Origin: Bacteroidota bacterium
GTDB lineage: Bacteria; Bacteroidota; Bacteroidia; UKL13-3
Direction of reading: 5' to 3'
Length of the DNA stretch: 12,301 nucleotides
NCBI GenBank assembly: GCA_010027395.1
Contig: RGVD01000057.1
Coordinates: forward strand, 1-12,301
Shown: positions 1 through 7,943 of the stretch, in pieces
Numbering within the stretch: the stretch's first letter is position 1
How the letters are laid out: each line of letters starts with the position of its first letter
Notes under the pieces: generated by a model
What the model was told of the DNA's origin: nothing
What the model saw: the letters and a program-made list of their open reading frames with translations, nothing else
The model's database searches: none
Position numbers and translations under genes: made by a program

Positions 1-547
1 TACCTCGGCTTTCAAGTTCTGCTTTCAAACCAAATAGTTTTTTGGTGCTTTTGGTTGTTTGGCTAAATAATTTAAGGTTTTTTGGTAATTCGTAGTTATC
101 TAATTCATCAAATGTTTCTATCACAATAGCCTCACCATTGGTCTGTCCTGCTAATCCCTTTACTTCAGCATGACCATGTTTACCAAAAATCATGATTTTT
201 TCATCTTCATTGTATGCTTGACGGACCCTATTTTGCAACTTCAACACAACTGGGCAACTTGCGTCTACCAATTCAATATGATTGTCTAGAGCAATTTTGT
301 AGGTTTCAGGTGGCTCTCCATGCGCTCGAATAAGCACCTTTTCGCCATGAATGTTTTTTAAATCATCGTGGTCGATGATTTGCAATCCCTTTGCTTTCAA
401 TCGTGACACTTCTTCATCATTGTGCACTATATCACCCAGACAGTATAGTTTTCCTTCAGCCTCAAGAATGCCTTCTGCCATTTGGATAGCAAATACTACC
501 CCAAAACAAAATCCTGAATTGTTATCGATTTCTACTTTTAGATTCAT
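1..547 (-). CDS. ispH: 4-hydroxy-3-methylbut-2-enyl diphosphate reductase (IspH), N-terminal part
   Basis: IspH is the final MEP-pathway enzyme. It reductively dehydrates HMBPP to IPP and DMAPP in the cytoplasm using a [4Fe-4S] cluster. The ATG is at 547-545 and 182 codons are present before the left window edge. The family is usually about 280-320 residues, so roughly the last third is missing. Visible motifs are GFCFGV with cluster Cys14, H42 in DIVHN, H76 in RAHGE, Cys98 in DASCPV, the GKHGHAEV substrate loop with H126 and E128, and FSQTT around 161-165. These match E. coli C12, H41, H74, C96, H124 and E126 by a near-constant offset. The third cluster cysteine should lie beyond the window. 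The start MNLKVEIDNNSGFCFG is the form typical of Bacteroidota. The gene is divergent from the next one, with 82 nt between starts. Identification is secure; only the truncation by the window limits it. Confidence 0.96.
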   Translation of the reverse strand, partial: MNLKVEIDNNSGFCFGVVFAIQMAEGILEAEGKLYCLGDIVHNDEEVSRLKAKGLQIIDHDDLKNIHGEKVLIRAHGEPPETYKIALDNHIELVDASCPVVLKLQNRVRQAYNEDEKIMIFGKHGHAEVKGLAGQTNGEAIVIETFDELDNYELPKNLKLFSQTTKSTKKLFGLKAELESRG

Positions 548-629
548 TTTATTACAAAACTAACTAAAATTTGCTCATATAGTTTTATTAGAAAACTTTT
601 ATTCTACATTTCGGTTACAATATTATACT

Positions 630-1061
630 ATGACAAACGAAGATAAAGTTCAATTTGATGAAGATGGCAGTTATATTGGCTCTGCAAGCCTTTCTCCTAT
701 TCCTCTTAGCCTTGGGTCTCCCGTTATAAGGCCGGAGGATAAAAGTGAAATAAAAGCGAATGCAGTGGTGGCTATGCACCATTATGCTGAGCAGGAAATC
801 GGTATGCTAAAAAAACAAGCCGATTTGATCATGCAACAAGTGCGAGAGATAGAAAATAGGCTGAGCGTTTCTGAAAGAATTTATGAATCGGATATGAAAT
901 TCACCCCCATTATAGGACAAATCTATCACCTTTACGAGCAAGATGACCATTTCAAAATGAGTTTAATTGGACCAAGTGAATGGGGTAGGAGTAAGACTAT
1001 GGGAAAACACGTAGCCTCAATTAAATTGCTTGGCGACCATACTTGGGATTTAATTAAATAA
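630..1061 (+). CDS. DUF2452 (C1orf50-like) family protein, function unknown
   Basis: This is a 143-residue soluble protein without signal peptide or membrane segment. Residues about 42-88 are charged, heptad-like and probably helical (LKKQADLIMQQVREIENRL). The C-terminal half carries the conserved-looking block IGQIYHLYEQ (95-104), SLIGPSEWG (111-119) and SIKLLGDHTWDL (130-141). I recognise this pattern (IYHLY, then PxEW, then a closing xLxxDxxW) as the DUF2452 family, which also includes human C1orf50. No biochemical role is established to my knowledge. The start is the first ATG after a divergent 82-nt spacer; no Shine-Dalgarno is visible, which is normal for Bacteroidota. It sits 54 nt before kynU on the same strand, so co-transcription is possible, but nothing in the protein points to tryptophan metabolism. 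Family assignment is from memory of the motif pattern. Confidence 0.78.
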   Translation: MTNEDKVQFDEDGSYIGSASLSPIPLSLGSPVIRPEDKSEIKANAVVAMHHYAEQEIGMLKKQADLIMQQVREIENRLSVSERIYESDMKFTPIIGQIYHLYEQDDHFKMSLIGPSEWGRSKTMGKHVASIKLLGDHTWDLIK

Positions 1062-1115
1062 ATCATAATTTTATAAGATAAAAATCGTGTAAAATTGCTT
1101 CCATAATTTTTTACC

Positions 1116-2396
1116 ATGATTTTTGAGAACAGCCTCGCATTTGCACAAAATCTAGATAAGCAAGACACACTTGCTCATTTCAGAGATAAATTTTATTTGC
1201 CTCAGCACAACTATAAGCCTGTTATTTATTTATGCGGTAACTCCTTGGGACTTCAACCTAAAAGTGCTCAAGCTGCGGTGCAGCAAGAGTTTGAAGATTG
1301 GGCCAAATTAGGTGTTGAAGGACATTTTCAGGCCAAAAACCCCTGGAAATTCTACCACCATTTTCTCACAGAAAAAGCTGCAAAAGTGGTGGGTGCCGAA
1401 CCTAAAGAAGTGGTAATAATGAATAATTTAACGACCAACCTTCATTTGATGATGGTGAGTTTTTACCGCCCCACTGCAAAAAGATACAAAATCATGATGG
1501 AGGTTTCTGCCTTTCCCAGCGACCAATATGCCATGGAATCGCAAGTTAAGTTTCATGGATATAATCCAGATGATGCCATTATTGAATTGATACCTCGTGA
1601 TGGCGAATATACATTGAGGACTGAAGACATTACAGCCAAAATTCAAGAACATAAGGATGATCTAGCTATGATTATGATGGGTGGTGTGAATTACTACACC
1701 GGACAAGCTTTTGATATGGCAGCTATCACCAAAACAGCACATGAAATAGGTGCTATGGCTGGTTTTGACTTGGCTCATGCTGCGGGCAATCTGCATTTAC
1801 AATTGCATGATTGGGATGTGGATTTTGCTGTGTGGTGTACCTATAAATATTTAAATTCTGGACCTGGTGGCACCTCAGGTGTTTTTGTGCATGAGCGACA
1901 TGCTAACAAACCCGAACTTAATAGGTTTGCCGGTTGGTGGGGACATAATGAAGAAGAGCGTTTTTTGATGAAAAAAGGATTTAAACCTATGGAAGGCGCT
2001 GCAGGTTGGCAATTGAGCAATGCGCAAGTATTTCCAATGGCTATTCACAAAGCTTCTCTTGAGTTGTTTGATGAGGCAGGAATTGAAAACTTGAGAAAGA
2101 AAAGTGAATTGCTAACAGGGTATTTGGAGTTTATTTTAAATGAAATCAATACTGTTAGCGTGGGTCAGAATTCTAAATTCAAAATTATCACTCCTTCAGA
2201 TGCAAAAGATAGAGGTTGTCAATTATCTATTATCGTAAATGAGAATGGTAAAAAGCTATTTGATTATTTATACGAAAACAATATTTGGCCTGATTGGCGC
2301 GAACCTGATGTTATACGCATGAGCCCTGTGCCTATGTATAACTCCTTTGAAGATGTTTTTAGAATTGGAGAAATAATTAAACAATATTATAAATAA
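1116..2396 (+). CDS. kynU: kynureninase
   Basis: KynU is a PLP-dependent fold-type I enzyme that hydrolyses 3-hydroxykynurenine (or kynurenine) to 3-hydroxyanthranilate (or anthranilate) plus L-alanine. The length of 426 residues is usual for the family. Visible landmarks are IYLCGNSLGLQP (37-48), the cofactor-phosphate region NNLTTNLH (103-110), FPSDQYA (133-139), GFDLAHAAGN with PLP-contacting D218 and H221 (216-225), the Schiff-base lysine K244 in CTYKYLNSGPGG, the substrate-pocket FAGWWGH (271-277), SNAQV with N302, and the C-terminal carboxylate-binding arginine R401 in RMSPVPMYNS. All key residues are present and there is no frameshift. The ATG at 1116 is the natural start because FENSLAFAQNLD matches the usual N-terminus. 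It precedes kmo by 133 nt on the same strand and catalyses the step after it, so the two form a functional pair. Confidence 0.97.
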   Translation: MIFENSLAFAQNLDKQDTLAHFRDKFYLPQHNYKPVIYLCGNSLGLQPKSAQAAVQQEFEDWAKLGVEGHFQAKNPWKFYHHFLTEKAAKVVGAEPKEVVIMNNLTTNLHLMMVSFYRPTAKRYKIMMEVSAFPSDQYAMESQVKFHGYNPDDAIIELIPRDGEYTLRTEDITAKIQEHKDDLAMIMMGGVNYYTGQAFDMAAITKTAHEIGAMAGFDLAHAAGNLHLQLHDWDVDFAVWCTYKYLNSGPGGTSGVFVHERHANKPELNRFAGWWGHNEEERFLMKKGFKPMEGAAGWQLSNAQVFPMAIHKASLELFDEAGIENLRKKSELLTGYLEFILNEINTVSVGQNSKFKIITPSDAKDRGCQLSIIVNENGKKLFDYLYENNIWPDWREPDVIRMSPVPMYNSFEDVFRIGEIIKQYYK

Positions 2397-2529
2397 AAAT
2401 ATGTCAGAAAAAATTTTGCCTGCATTTAGTGTTATCACCAAACGCTCAACGAATGGTCTTTAATTATACCAACCATAGGCAGAATAAACAAACTGTTACA
2501 TCACAAAAAATTAGAACAAGAACTTTAAC

Positions 2530-3864
2530 ATGACACAAAAAATTAACATCATAGGAGGTGGCCTTTCAGGAAGCTTACTAGCAATTTATATGGCTAAGCG
2601 CGGTTTTGATATTAATCTATTTGAGCGAAGACCTGATATGCGAACCAGTAAAGTATACCAAGGTCGTTCAATTAATTTGGCTTTATCTGATAGAGGTTTG
2701 AATGCCCTAAAACGTATTGGTTTAGATGAAGAAGTATTGAAAGATGCCATACCCATGACGGGTAGAATGATGCATAGCAAAACAGGCGAGTTGGCTTATC
2801 ATCCTTATGGTAAAAATGGACAAGCCATTAACTCTGTTTCGCGTGGAAGATTGAATCAGAAGTTAATTGAATTGGCAGATGAGTATAGCAATATCAACCT
2901 GCATTTTAATGCACGTTGCGTAGATGTGGATACCGACAATTGCATTTCAACTTTCGAATTGGAAGATGGTACTCACAAAACATTTTCAAGCGATAGAATC
3001 ATGGGAACGGATGGCGCTTTTGCAGCTACTAGAGGTAAGATGCAGATTAGCGATAGGTTTAATTATTCGCAAAGTTATTTGCATGTAGGTTATAAAGAAT
3101 TATCCATTCCTGCTGGAGATGCTGGCAAATTTTTAATGGAGAAAAATGCTTTGCATATTTGGCCAAGAGGTTCATTTATGATGATAGCATTACCCAATCC
3201 TTCAGGTGATTTTACCTGTACCTTGTTTATGCCTTTCGAAGGTGAAAATAGCTTTGCTAATTTGAAAACGGAAGAACAAGTAACGGCATTTTTTAAAGAA
3301 GAGATGCCTGATGCTTATGATATGATGCCAGGTTTGTTGCCAGATTTTTTTGCCAACCCAACTTCATCCTTGGTTACGGTGCGCTGTTTTCCTTGGGTGA
3401 AAAGTGATAAGGTGGCATTGCTTGGTGATGCTGCTCATGCGATAGTTCCCTTTTATGGGCAAGGTATGAATTGCAGTTTTGAAGATTGCACGGTAATGGA
3501 TGACTGCATTGAAAAATATGGTACTGATTGGAATAAAATTTTTGCCGAATACCAAAGTCTTCGCAAGCCAAACGCAGATGCCATTGCCGATTTAGCCATT
3601 CAAAATTATTATGAAATGGCAGATAAGGTGGGGGATAAACATTTCTTACATAAAAAGCATATTGAGCATGATTTAACAGAGTTCTATCCTAATAAATTTA
3701 AATCGCAATATGAACTTACTACTTTTAGCTTAAGCCCATATAAATACGCTTTGGATCAAGGAAAGAAAAATGATGTTTTACTCGAAAAAATTATTGCTGA
3801 TGGTGCAGAAGAAAAGATAAAAGACCCAAGCTATATGGCTAGCTTATGGCATTTGATTGAGTAG
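2530..3864 (+). CDS. kmo: kynurenine 3-monooxygenase
   Basis: Kmo is an FAD- and NADPH-dependent aromatic hydroxylase that converts L-kynurenine to 3-hydroxykynurenine, the substrate of the upstream kynU product. The 444 residues begin with a Rossmann dinucleotide fold (IIGGGLSGS, 7-15) and the FAD-ribose acidic residue in NLFERRPD (29-36). The KMO signature GRSINLALSDRG follows at 45-56. Two residues 14 apart, R79 and Y93, fit the substrate-carboxylate pair R83/Y97 of the yeast enzyme. The second flavoprotein motifs are GTDGAFAATR (159-168) and GDAAHAIVPFYGQGMN (299-314). No C-terminal membrane helix like that of the mitochondrial enzyme is evident, so a cytosolic enzyme is expected. The start at 2530 lies just before the FAD fold, with an A-rich leader. 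The stop is only 5 nt from the stop of the convergent kinase gene. Confidence 0.97.
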   Translation: MTQKINIIGGGLSGSLLAIYMAKRGFDINLFERRPDMRTSKVYQGRSINLALSDRGLNALKRIGLDEEVLKDAIPMTGRMMHSKTGELAYHPYGKNGQAINSVSRGRLNQKLIELADEYSNINLHFNARCVDVDTDNCISTFELEDGTHKTFSSDRIMGTDGAFAATRGKMQISDRFNYSQSYLHVGYKELSIPAGDAGKFLMEKNALHIWPRGSFMMIALPNPSGDFTCTLFMPFEGENSFANLKTEEQVTAFFKEEMPDAYDMMPGLLPDFFANPTSSLVTVRCFPWVKSDKVALLGDAAHAIVPFYGQGMNCSFEDCTVMDDCIEKYGTDWNKIFAEYQSLRKPNADAIADLAIQNYYEMADKVGDKHFLHKKHIEHDLTEFYPNKFKSQYELTTFSLSPYKYALDQGKKNDVLLEKIIADGAEEKIKDPSYMASLWHLIE

Positions 3865-3869
3865 GTATT

Positions 3870-6800
3870 TTACAATATCAACGTAATCTTCGTACCCTTT
3901 CCTTCTTCACTTTCTATTTTAATTTTACTATTTAATAGCTCAAGTAATTCCACTATGATGATGTAACCAATACCACTTCGATTGCTAAGCACTTCAACGC
4001 TTCGCAATGCTTTAATTTCTTTAATCCGCATAAGGTTTTCCTTGCTCATTCCGGGTCCATTGTCATCTATATGAAGGTGGTATTTATCGCCTATGTTTTC
4101 ACCCGTAATTTTTATAGTTGTGTCTTGGCAATATTTGTTAGCATTTGAAAAGATATTTTGTATGATAATATTGATGATAGTAGCATCAGTGAAAATAACA
4201 TCATCATATGAAATGTCGTTTATAAACGTATTGCGTTTTTGAGCAGTCATTTCAGCTATTAAATCCAACTGATCTTCCACCAATGGGTTTACTGCTACAG
4301 ATTCTTTACTTACTTTAATTAAGTTGTTTTGATAGCGAATCCAATTCAAAATATTTTGCGCATTGTGGTGCAATTTGTCAGATGTTGTTTGAATGTCCTT
4401 AATAAAGTCCATATTCAACATATTCTTACCTTTAAAAGCATTCTTAGCGGTGATGGAAATAAATCTCAAAGGAGTAATGATATCATGAGAAATAATGCTA
4501 ATAAGCATGTTTTTTATATCTACAGATTGTTTTAGCTTTTTCTCAGACGCATATAATTCCTTATTTAATTCCACTAATTCGCTAATTCTACTTTGTATTG
4601 TTTTTTCGAGTTGAAAATTTCTTTGCCTAACTCTATAGGAAAATGACCTAACAATAAATATAATGAGGAGAATGGCTATGCCGCTGCACATGAGTATGAA
4701 CCAAAGCTCCTCGTATATTCTCTTTTGAATTTGAAAAGGAATGTTTTTAATTACATAATTGTTATATCCCTTACCTGCTTTTTTTCTAATGTGTAATATG
4801 TATTTTCCTGAAGGTAAATTAGGGTATGAAATACTTAAATTGTTATTGCTCAAAAGTAGCCATGTACTGTTAAGTCCTTCTAAGTTATATTCAAATTGTA
4901 AGTTAGCATTATTTCCCCAATAAGGGCTAGAAATATTGAAAATAATTTCATTAAAATCCGATGGAAAAACAAGGTTTGCCCTTTCATAAATTATTTTTTT
5001 ATCAGATACGATATCGTCAATAAATATTTCACTTTTAGGTAATGGGTCGTTTACTTTTAATGGGTTTAACCAAACCAATCCTTCCATACTTGAAAATGAA
5101 AAATATCCATTTTTAAGTTTTATACAATTCGGGTCGCAACCACCATTAAACTCAATATTTTCGAGGCCATCCTCTTGACCAAAATAACTATAATAAATGT
5201 TCCTTGTTGTATCAGATAGGTATGAATTAATTTCGTTAATATGGGTTTTAAAAATACCTCTGTTTGTACTCATCCAAACATTGTTGCTATCATCTAAAAT
5301 AAAGCCATGAACGGATTTTAAACAGTTGTTTGCATCCATTGGCATTTGTGTGAATTTTCCATTTTGGTATACCAAATACCCGTAGCCATAGGTGCCTATA
5401 AAAACTTTATCTTGATAGATAAATAAATTACGAACGCAGTAGTTTTTAAGGAGTATTTTTGGCTTAGCGTTTTTATCCATTAAGGGAACTGAAATAATAC
5501 CACTACAAGTGGCCATCCATATATTCTTTTCCTTGTTTTTTATTATGCAAAATGGTGTCGAGTTTTCACCATAAGGGATGATTTCTTCATAGGTTTTGTA
5601 ATAAACATCTTTGTAAACATACCCAAAGTTTTTGGGTGTTCCCACCCAGGTGGTATCACCATCTTCTAAGAAACTTGTTATTAGGGCATGAGCATCAGAC
5701 GGAATATAAATATGTTTTTTTGCTTTTACATCATAACGATAGATTTTCTCATTCAACCCATACCAAATATTACCTTGTTTATCTTTTAAGATCCCCTCCG
5801 TATTTAAGATCTTGTCTGTAAATTTATAATCCGTAACTTCTTTGAGTGTGAATTTTCTTAGGTTATAGGTCAAGATACTAGCGCTATCAAGGGCAACTTG
5901 GGCATAATAGGAGTTACTTATTGATGTATTATTATTATCGTTATAGGTTAGGGTAAGAATTTCCTTTTGCTTAAATGTAAAAAGTCCCCTAGTATCAGTT
6001 CCAATATAATAGGCTTTATTAATATCGTTATATAATATTTCATTAATAATACATTTTTCAGGTAATTTGTCAATCACTTGTTGACTGTTTATTTTATTAT
6101 CTTTTAATGATAACTTGTAGAGTTTCTCTCCCAATCTTGTAAAAACATTGTTGTCAGAAATCTTCCAATGAATTTTTTCAATCGTTTTAGTTTTTGTGTA
6201 AAACTCATTTCGTAAAATGTCACCTGACATTTCTATTTTTTCAATGTTGTTGTTGTCGATATTTACTTTATAAATATTTCTCTTGTTATCGAAAAAAAAT
6301 ATAGTGCCATTCATGAAAAAAGTTTGACTTATTCGTAGGCCCTTTGTTGGAATAAATGAAATGAATGTAGTGTCTTCATAAAGATAAAATACACCCTTTC
6401 CTAGTATTACGAATTTTTTTTCTGATACAGGAAAAACATTCAATGGGTATTGAAAATAAAGCCATTCATTACCTTGCTTTTCAGAGATGCTTCGAAGGTG
6501 TTTTATAACATTGATATTTGGTAGGGCCCCCATAAGATATAGGGTTTTATTTTTATCGATTAAATCTAGTTCATTATCCTTTATTTTATAAATCCTCCCA
6601 AAGATATCGTATGCTATGATTTCGTTATTAAAGGTTTTGGATAGTCCTTTTATTCGATCCGATTCAATAGGTTTTCCTCTACATTCCTTATATGTTTTAA
6701 ACTTGTTACCATCATATTTAACTATGCCCCCTTCGGTAGCAAGCCACATAAAACCGTGCTCATCCATTTGCATACCATTGATACTATTTTGAGGCAATCC

Positions 6801-6902
6801 ATTGGTTGAATTGAATTGCTTTATTACAAAATTCTCTTGGGCAAATAATTTACCTAAACTAAGTATTGATAGAATGAAAAATATGAATTGTTTGAAGCTC
6901 AT
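3870..6902 (-). CDS. periplasmic beta-propeller (Reg_prop/Y_Y_Y) sensor histidine kinase
   Basis: This is a 1010-residue membrane sensor kinase. A signal peptide (about 1-21, FFILSILSLGKLFAQ) is followed by a periplasmic sensor made of propeller-type repeats, for example GFMWLATEGGIVKYDG (50-65), GNIWYGLNEKIYRYD (377-391), NIWMATCSGI (460-469) and NVWMSTNRGIF (541-551). The propeller-closing QEDGLENIEFNGG is at 576-588 and a Y_Y_Y-type domain spans about 640-728. One membrane helix (733-751) leads through a short coiled coil (about 757-795) to the kinase core: phospho-acceptor H806 in ISHDIITPL, N box around N916 and N920, G1 box DDNGPG (946-951) and G2 box GIGY (977-980). The protein ends right after the ATPase domain, with no fused receiver or AraC domain, so it is not a hybrid two-component system of the Sus type. 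It starts 3 nt after the regulator gene, implying one operon and coupled translation. The ligand is not predictable. Confidence 0.93.
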   Translation of the reverse strand: MSFKQFIFFILSILSLGKLFAQENFVIKQFNSTNGLPQNSINGMQMDEHGFMWLATEGGIVKYDGNKFKTYKECRGKPIESDRIKGLSKTFNNEIIAYDIFGRIYKIKDNELDLIDKNKTLYLMGALPNINVIKHLRSISEKQGNEWLYFQYPLNVFPVSEKKFVILGKGVFYLYEDTTFISFIPTKGLRISQTFFMNGTIFFFDNKRNIYKVNIDNNNIEKIEMSGDILRNEFYTKTKTIEKIHWKISDNNVFTRLGEKLYKLSLKDNKINSQQVIDKLPEKCIINEILYNDINKAYYIGTDTRGLFTFKQKEILTLTYNDNNNTSISNSYYAQVALDSASILTYNLRKFTLKEVTDYKFTDKILNTEGILKDKQGNIWYGLNEKIYRYDVKAKKHIYIPSDAHALITSFLEDGDTTWVGTPKNFGYVYKDVYYKTYEEIIPYGENSTPFCIIKNKEKNIWMATCSGIISVPLMDKNAKPKILLKNYCVRNLFIYQDKVFIGTYGYGYLVYQNGKFTQMPMDANNCLKSVHGFILDDSNNVWMSTNRGIFKTHINEINSYLSDTTRNIYYSYFGQEDGLENIEFNGGCDPNCIKLKNGYFSFSSMEGLVWLNPLKVNDPLPKSEIFIDDIVSDKKIIYERANLVFPSDFNEIIFNISSPYWGNNANLQFEYNLEGLNSTWLLLSNNNLSISYPNLPSGKYILHIRKKAGKGYNNYVIKNIPFQIQKRIYEELWFILMCSGIAILLIIFIVRSFSYRVRQRNFQLEKTIQSRISELVELNKELYASEKKLKQSVDIKNMLISIISHDIITPLRFISITAKNAFKGKNMLNMDFIKDIQTTSDKLHHNAQNILNWIRYQNNLIKVSKESVAVNPLVEDQLDLIAEMTAQKRNTFINDISYDDVIFTDATIINIIIQNIFSNANKYCQDTTIKITGENIGDKYHLHIDDNGPGMSKENLMRIKEIKALRSVEVLSNRSGIGYIIIVELLELLNSKIKIESEEGKGTKITLIL

Positions 6903-6905
6903 ACT

Positions 6906-7550
6906 TTAACTACTAGTAAACTTATATACATCCAACACATTTCTCATATCCATTATATTCGAAACCCCAAGCTTGTTGAATATTCTAGCTTTATAGGTGG
7001 CTATGGTGGTTGGTTTTAAGTCAAGTTTTAATGAGATTTCTTTAACACCTATTCCTTTCAATATGTAGTTCATCACAATGAGCTCTCTATCCGACAAGCT
7101 CTCTATCGGACTTTCAGAATTGAATTTGAAATCATCTTTAATTATTTTTTCTTTCAATTCTTTGCTTATGTATGTTTTACCTTTTAAGAACATATCCAGT
7201 GCTTCTATCACCTCTGTTTCGCTGCTCTGTTTACTTAAAAAGCCTGTTGCTCCCATATCCAGCATTCTTTTGCCATATATTTCTTCAGGACTCATGGTGT
7301 ATATAAGAATAGGTATAAGTGGGTATTGTTTTTTTATTTCAGGTAAATGCTCAATAATATTATCATCTAACATTTGCATATCAAAAATAAGATGTGAAAA
7401 AGTAAATGAGCTTAACAAGTTCTTCACGTCTTTAATAGTGCCAGCCTCATTTACATAACATCCCGTAAAATGCGCATCTAGTATGAATTTTAAACCTCTT
7501 CTGATGATAGAATGGTCATCTGCTATGAGAATGTGATAGGTGAGTGGCAT
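6906..7550 (-). CDS. NarL/LuxR-family response regulator, partner of the downstream kinase
   Basis: This 214-residue two-domain regulator has an N-terminal receiver (about 4-122) with the acidic pair D11/D12 in IADDHS, phospho-acceptor D57 in LIFDMQM, switch residue T85 in IYTMSP, and conserved K107 in GFLSKQ. A short linker leads to a C-terminal LuxR-type helix-turn-helix (about 150-212): LSDRELIVMNYILKG, then KEISLKLDLKPTTIATY and IFNKLGVSN, the usual GerE pattern. All phosphorylation residues are intact. It is the first gene of a minus-strand operon, followed after 3 nt by the sensor kinase, which is very likely its phospho-donor. The start at 7550 places MPLTYHILIADD directly at the first receiver strand. 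It faces a 393-nt non-coding region across which the giant surface-protein gene is transcribed divergently. That gene and its own operon are the obvious candidate targets, but this is inference. Confidence 0.95.
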   Translation of the reverse strand: MPLTYHILIADDHSIIRRGLKFILDAHFTGCYVNEAGTIKDVKNLLSSFTFSHLIFDMQMLDDNIIEHLPEIKKQYPLIPILIYTMSPEEIYGKRMLDMGATGFLSKQSSETEVIEALDMFLKGKTYISKELKEKIIKDDFKFNSESPIESLSDRELIVMNYILKGIGVKEISLKLDLKPTTIATYKARIFNKLGVSNIMDMRNVLDVYKFTSS

Positions 7551-7599
7551 AATTGTTAAGTATAATGCCGCAATCTTAATTAAAAAGAATGTATTAAAA

Positions 7600-7607
7600 C
7601 AAATTTA
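7600..7607 (-). promoter_or_regulatory. candidate Bacteroidota -7 promoter element for the regulator/kinase operon
   Basis: The minus strand reads TAAATTTG here, an exact match to the Bacteroidota primary-sigma -7 consensus TAnnTTTG. It lies about 50 nt upstream of the regulator ATG, giving a plausible short leader. A clear -33 TTG box at the usual 19-21 nt spacing is not evident. In an AT-rich region an 8-mer with two free positions can occur by chance, so this is a candidate only. Confidence 0.4.
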
Positions 7608-7668
7608 GCAGGTTTAGCCTGCCTTGAATGTCGTTTATATAGTAAGATATTTGTTAAATTAAAATTAT

Positions 7669-7701
7669 TTAATGTAAAATTTATTTACAATTTTACATTA
7701 A
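7669..7701. repeat. perfect 13-bp inverted repeat, candidate operator
   Basis: The left arm TTAATGTAAAATT (7669-7681) is the exact reverse complement of the right arm AATTTTACATTAA (7689-7701), separated by the 7-nt loop TATTTAC. The site lies 119 nt upstream of the regulator ATG and 243 nt upstream of the surface-protein ATG. Both flanking genes run away from it, so a terminator role is not expected. A dyad binding site for a dimeric regulator, such as the adjacent LuxR-type protein, is the likeliest reading. The arms are AT-rich, so cruciform or RNA-hairpin alternatives remain. The symmetry is seen directly; the role is inferred. Confidence 0.6.
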
Positions 7702-7943
7702 CCACTACAAACAAGTATCACTAGTATATGCACATTAAACTACCTTATAGTCAGTAAGTATGATTATTCTTAACCCGTAATTTCATATTTTGATAACACA
7801 TGATTCAAGCAAAATTTATAAAAGGTGTAGGATAACTATTACAATAATTTTAGCGAAATTTAGCTGTAGTTATAATTCTACTTGCATTTAATCTTTTTGT
7901 TTTCAATATTTCCAAAAAATTAAAACAACTAAATCAACCAAAT

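Larger units (their letters stand above)
7551..7943. other. 393-nt divergent intergenic region between regulator operon and giant surface-protein gene
   Basis: This AT-rich spacer contains no convincing coding frame on either strand. The frame of the downstream gene has a TAG at 7851-7853 and no ATG from there to 7944. It should hold two divergent promoters. What I can see is a perfect -7 type motif for the minus-strand operon (7600-7607), a small GC stem GCAGG-TTTAG-CCTGC (7608-7622), and a perfect 13-bp inverted repeat (7669-7701). For the plus-strand gene the best -7 candidate is the imperfect TCTTTTTG at 7892-7899, about 45 nt upstream of the ATG and without a clear -33 partner. No tRNA or riboswitch was recognised. 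Confidence 0.85.

Noticed and set aside
555..562. Minus-strand TAGTTTTG, an exact TAnnTTTG -7 match upstream of ispH
   Set aside because: It is only 7 nt from the ispH ATG, which would leave almost no leader, and no -33 box is visible; chance in an AT-rich spacer is likely.
351..563. 70-codon plus-strand frame
   Set aside because: It is antisense to the well-supported IspH start region (GFCFGV motif) and is a shadow frame.
3364..3571. Two overlapping minus-strand frames of 63-65 codons
   Set aside because: They are antisense to the conserved GDAAHAIVPFYGQG part of kmo and have no protein features of their own.
3870..6902. Hybrid two-component regulator of a polysaccharide utilisation locus
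   Set aside because: The protein ends 30 residues after the G2 box with no receiver or AraC domain, and no SusC/SusD or carbohydrate enzymes are in the window.
7078..7458. 126-codon open frame on the plus strand
   Set aside because: It lies wholly antisense to the response regulator, whose receiver motifs are intact in the minus frame. Its own translation shows no recognisable domain.
7608..7622. GCAGG-TTTAG-CCTGC stem as an intrinsic terminator
   Set aside because: The stem is only 5 bp, has no T-run on either side and lies upstream of both genes; it is noted in the intergenic entry but not called.
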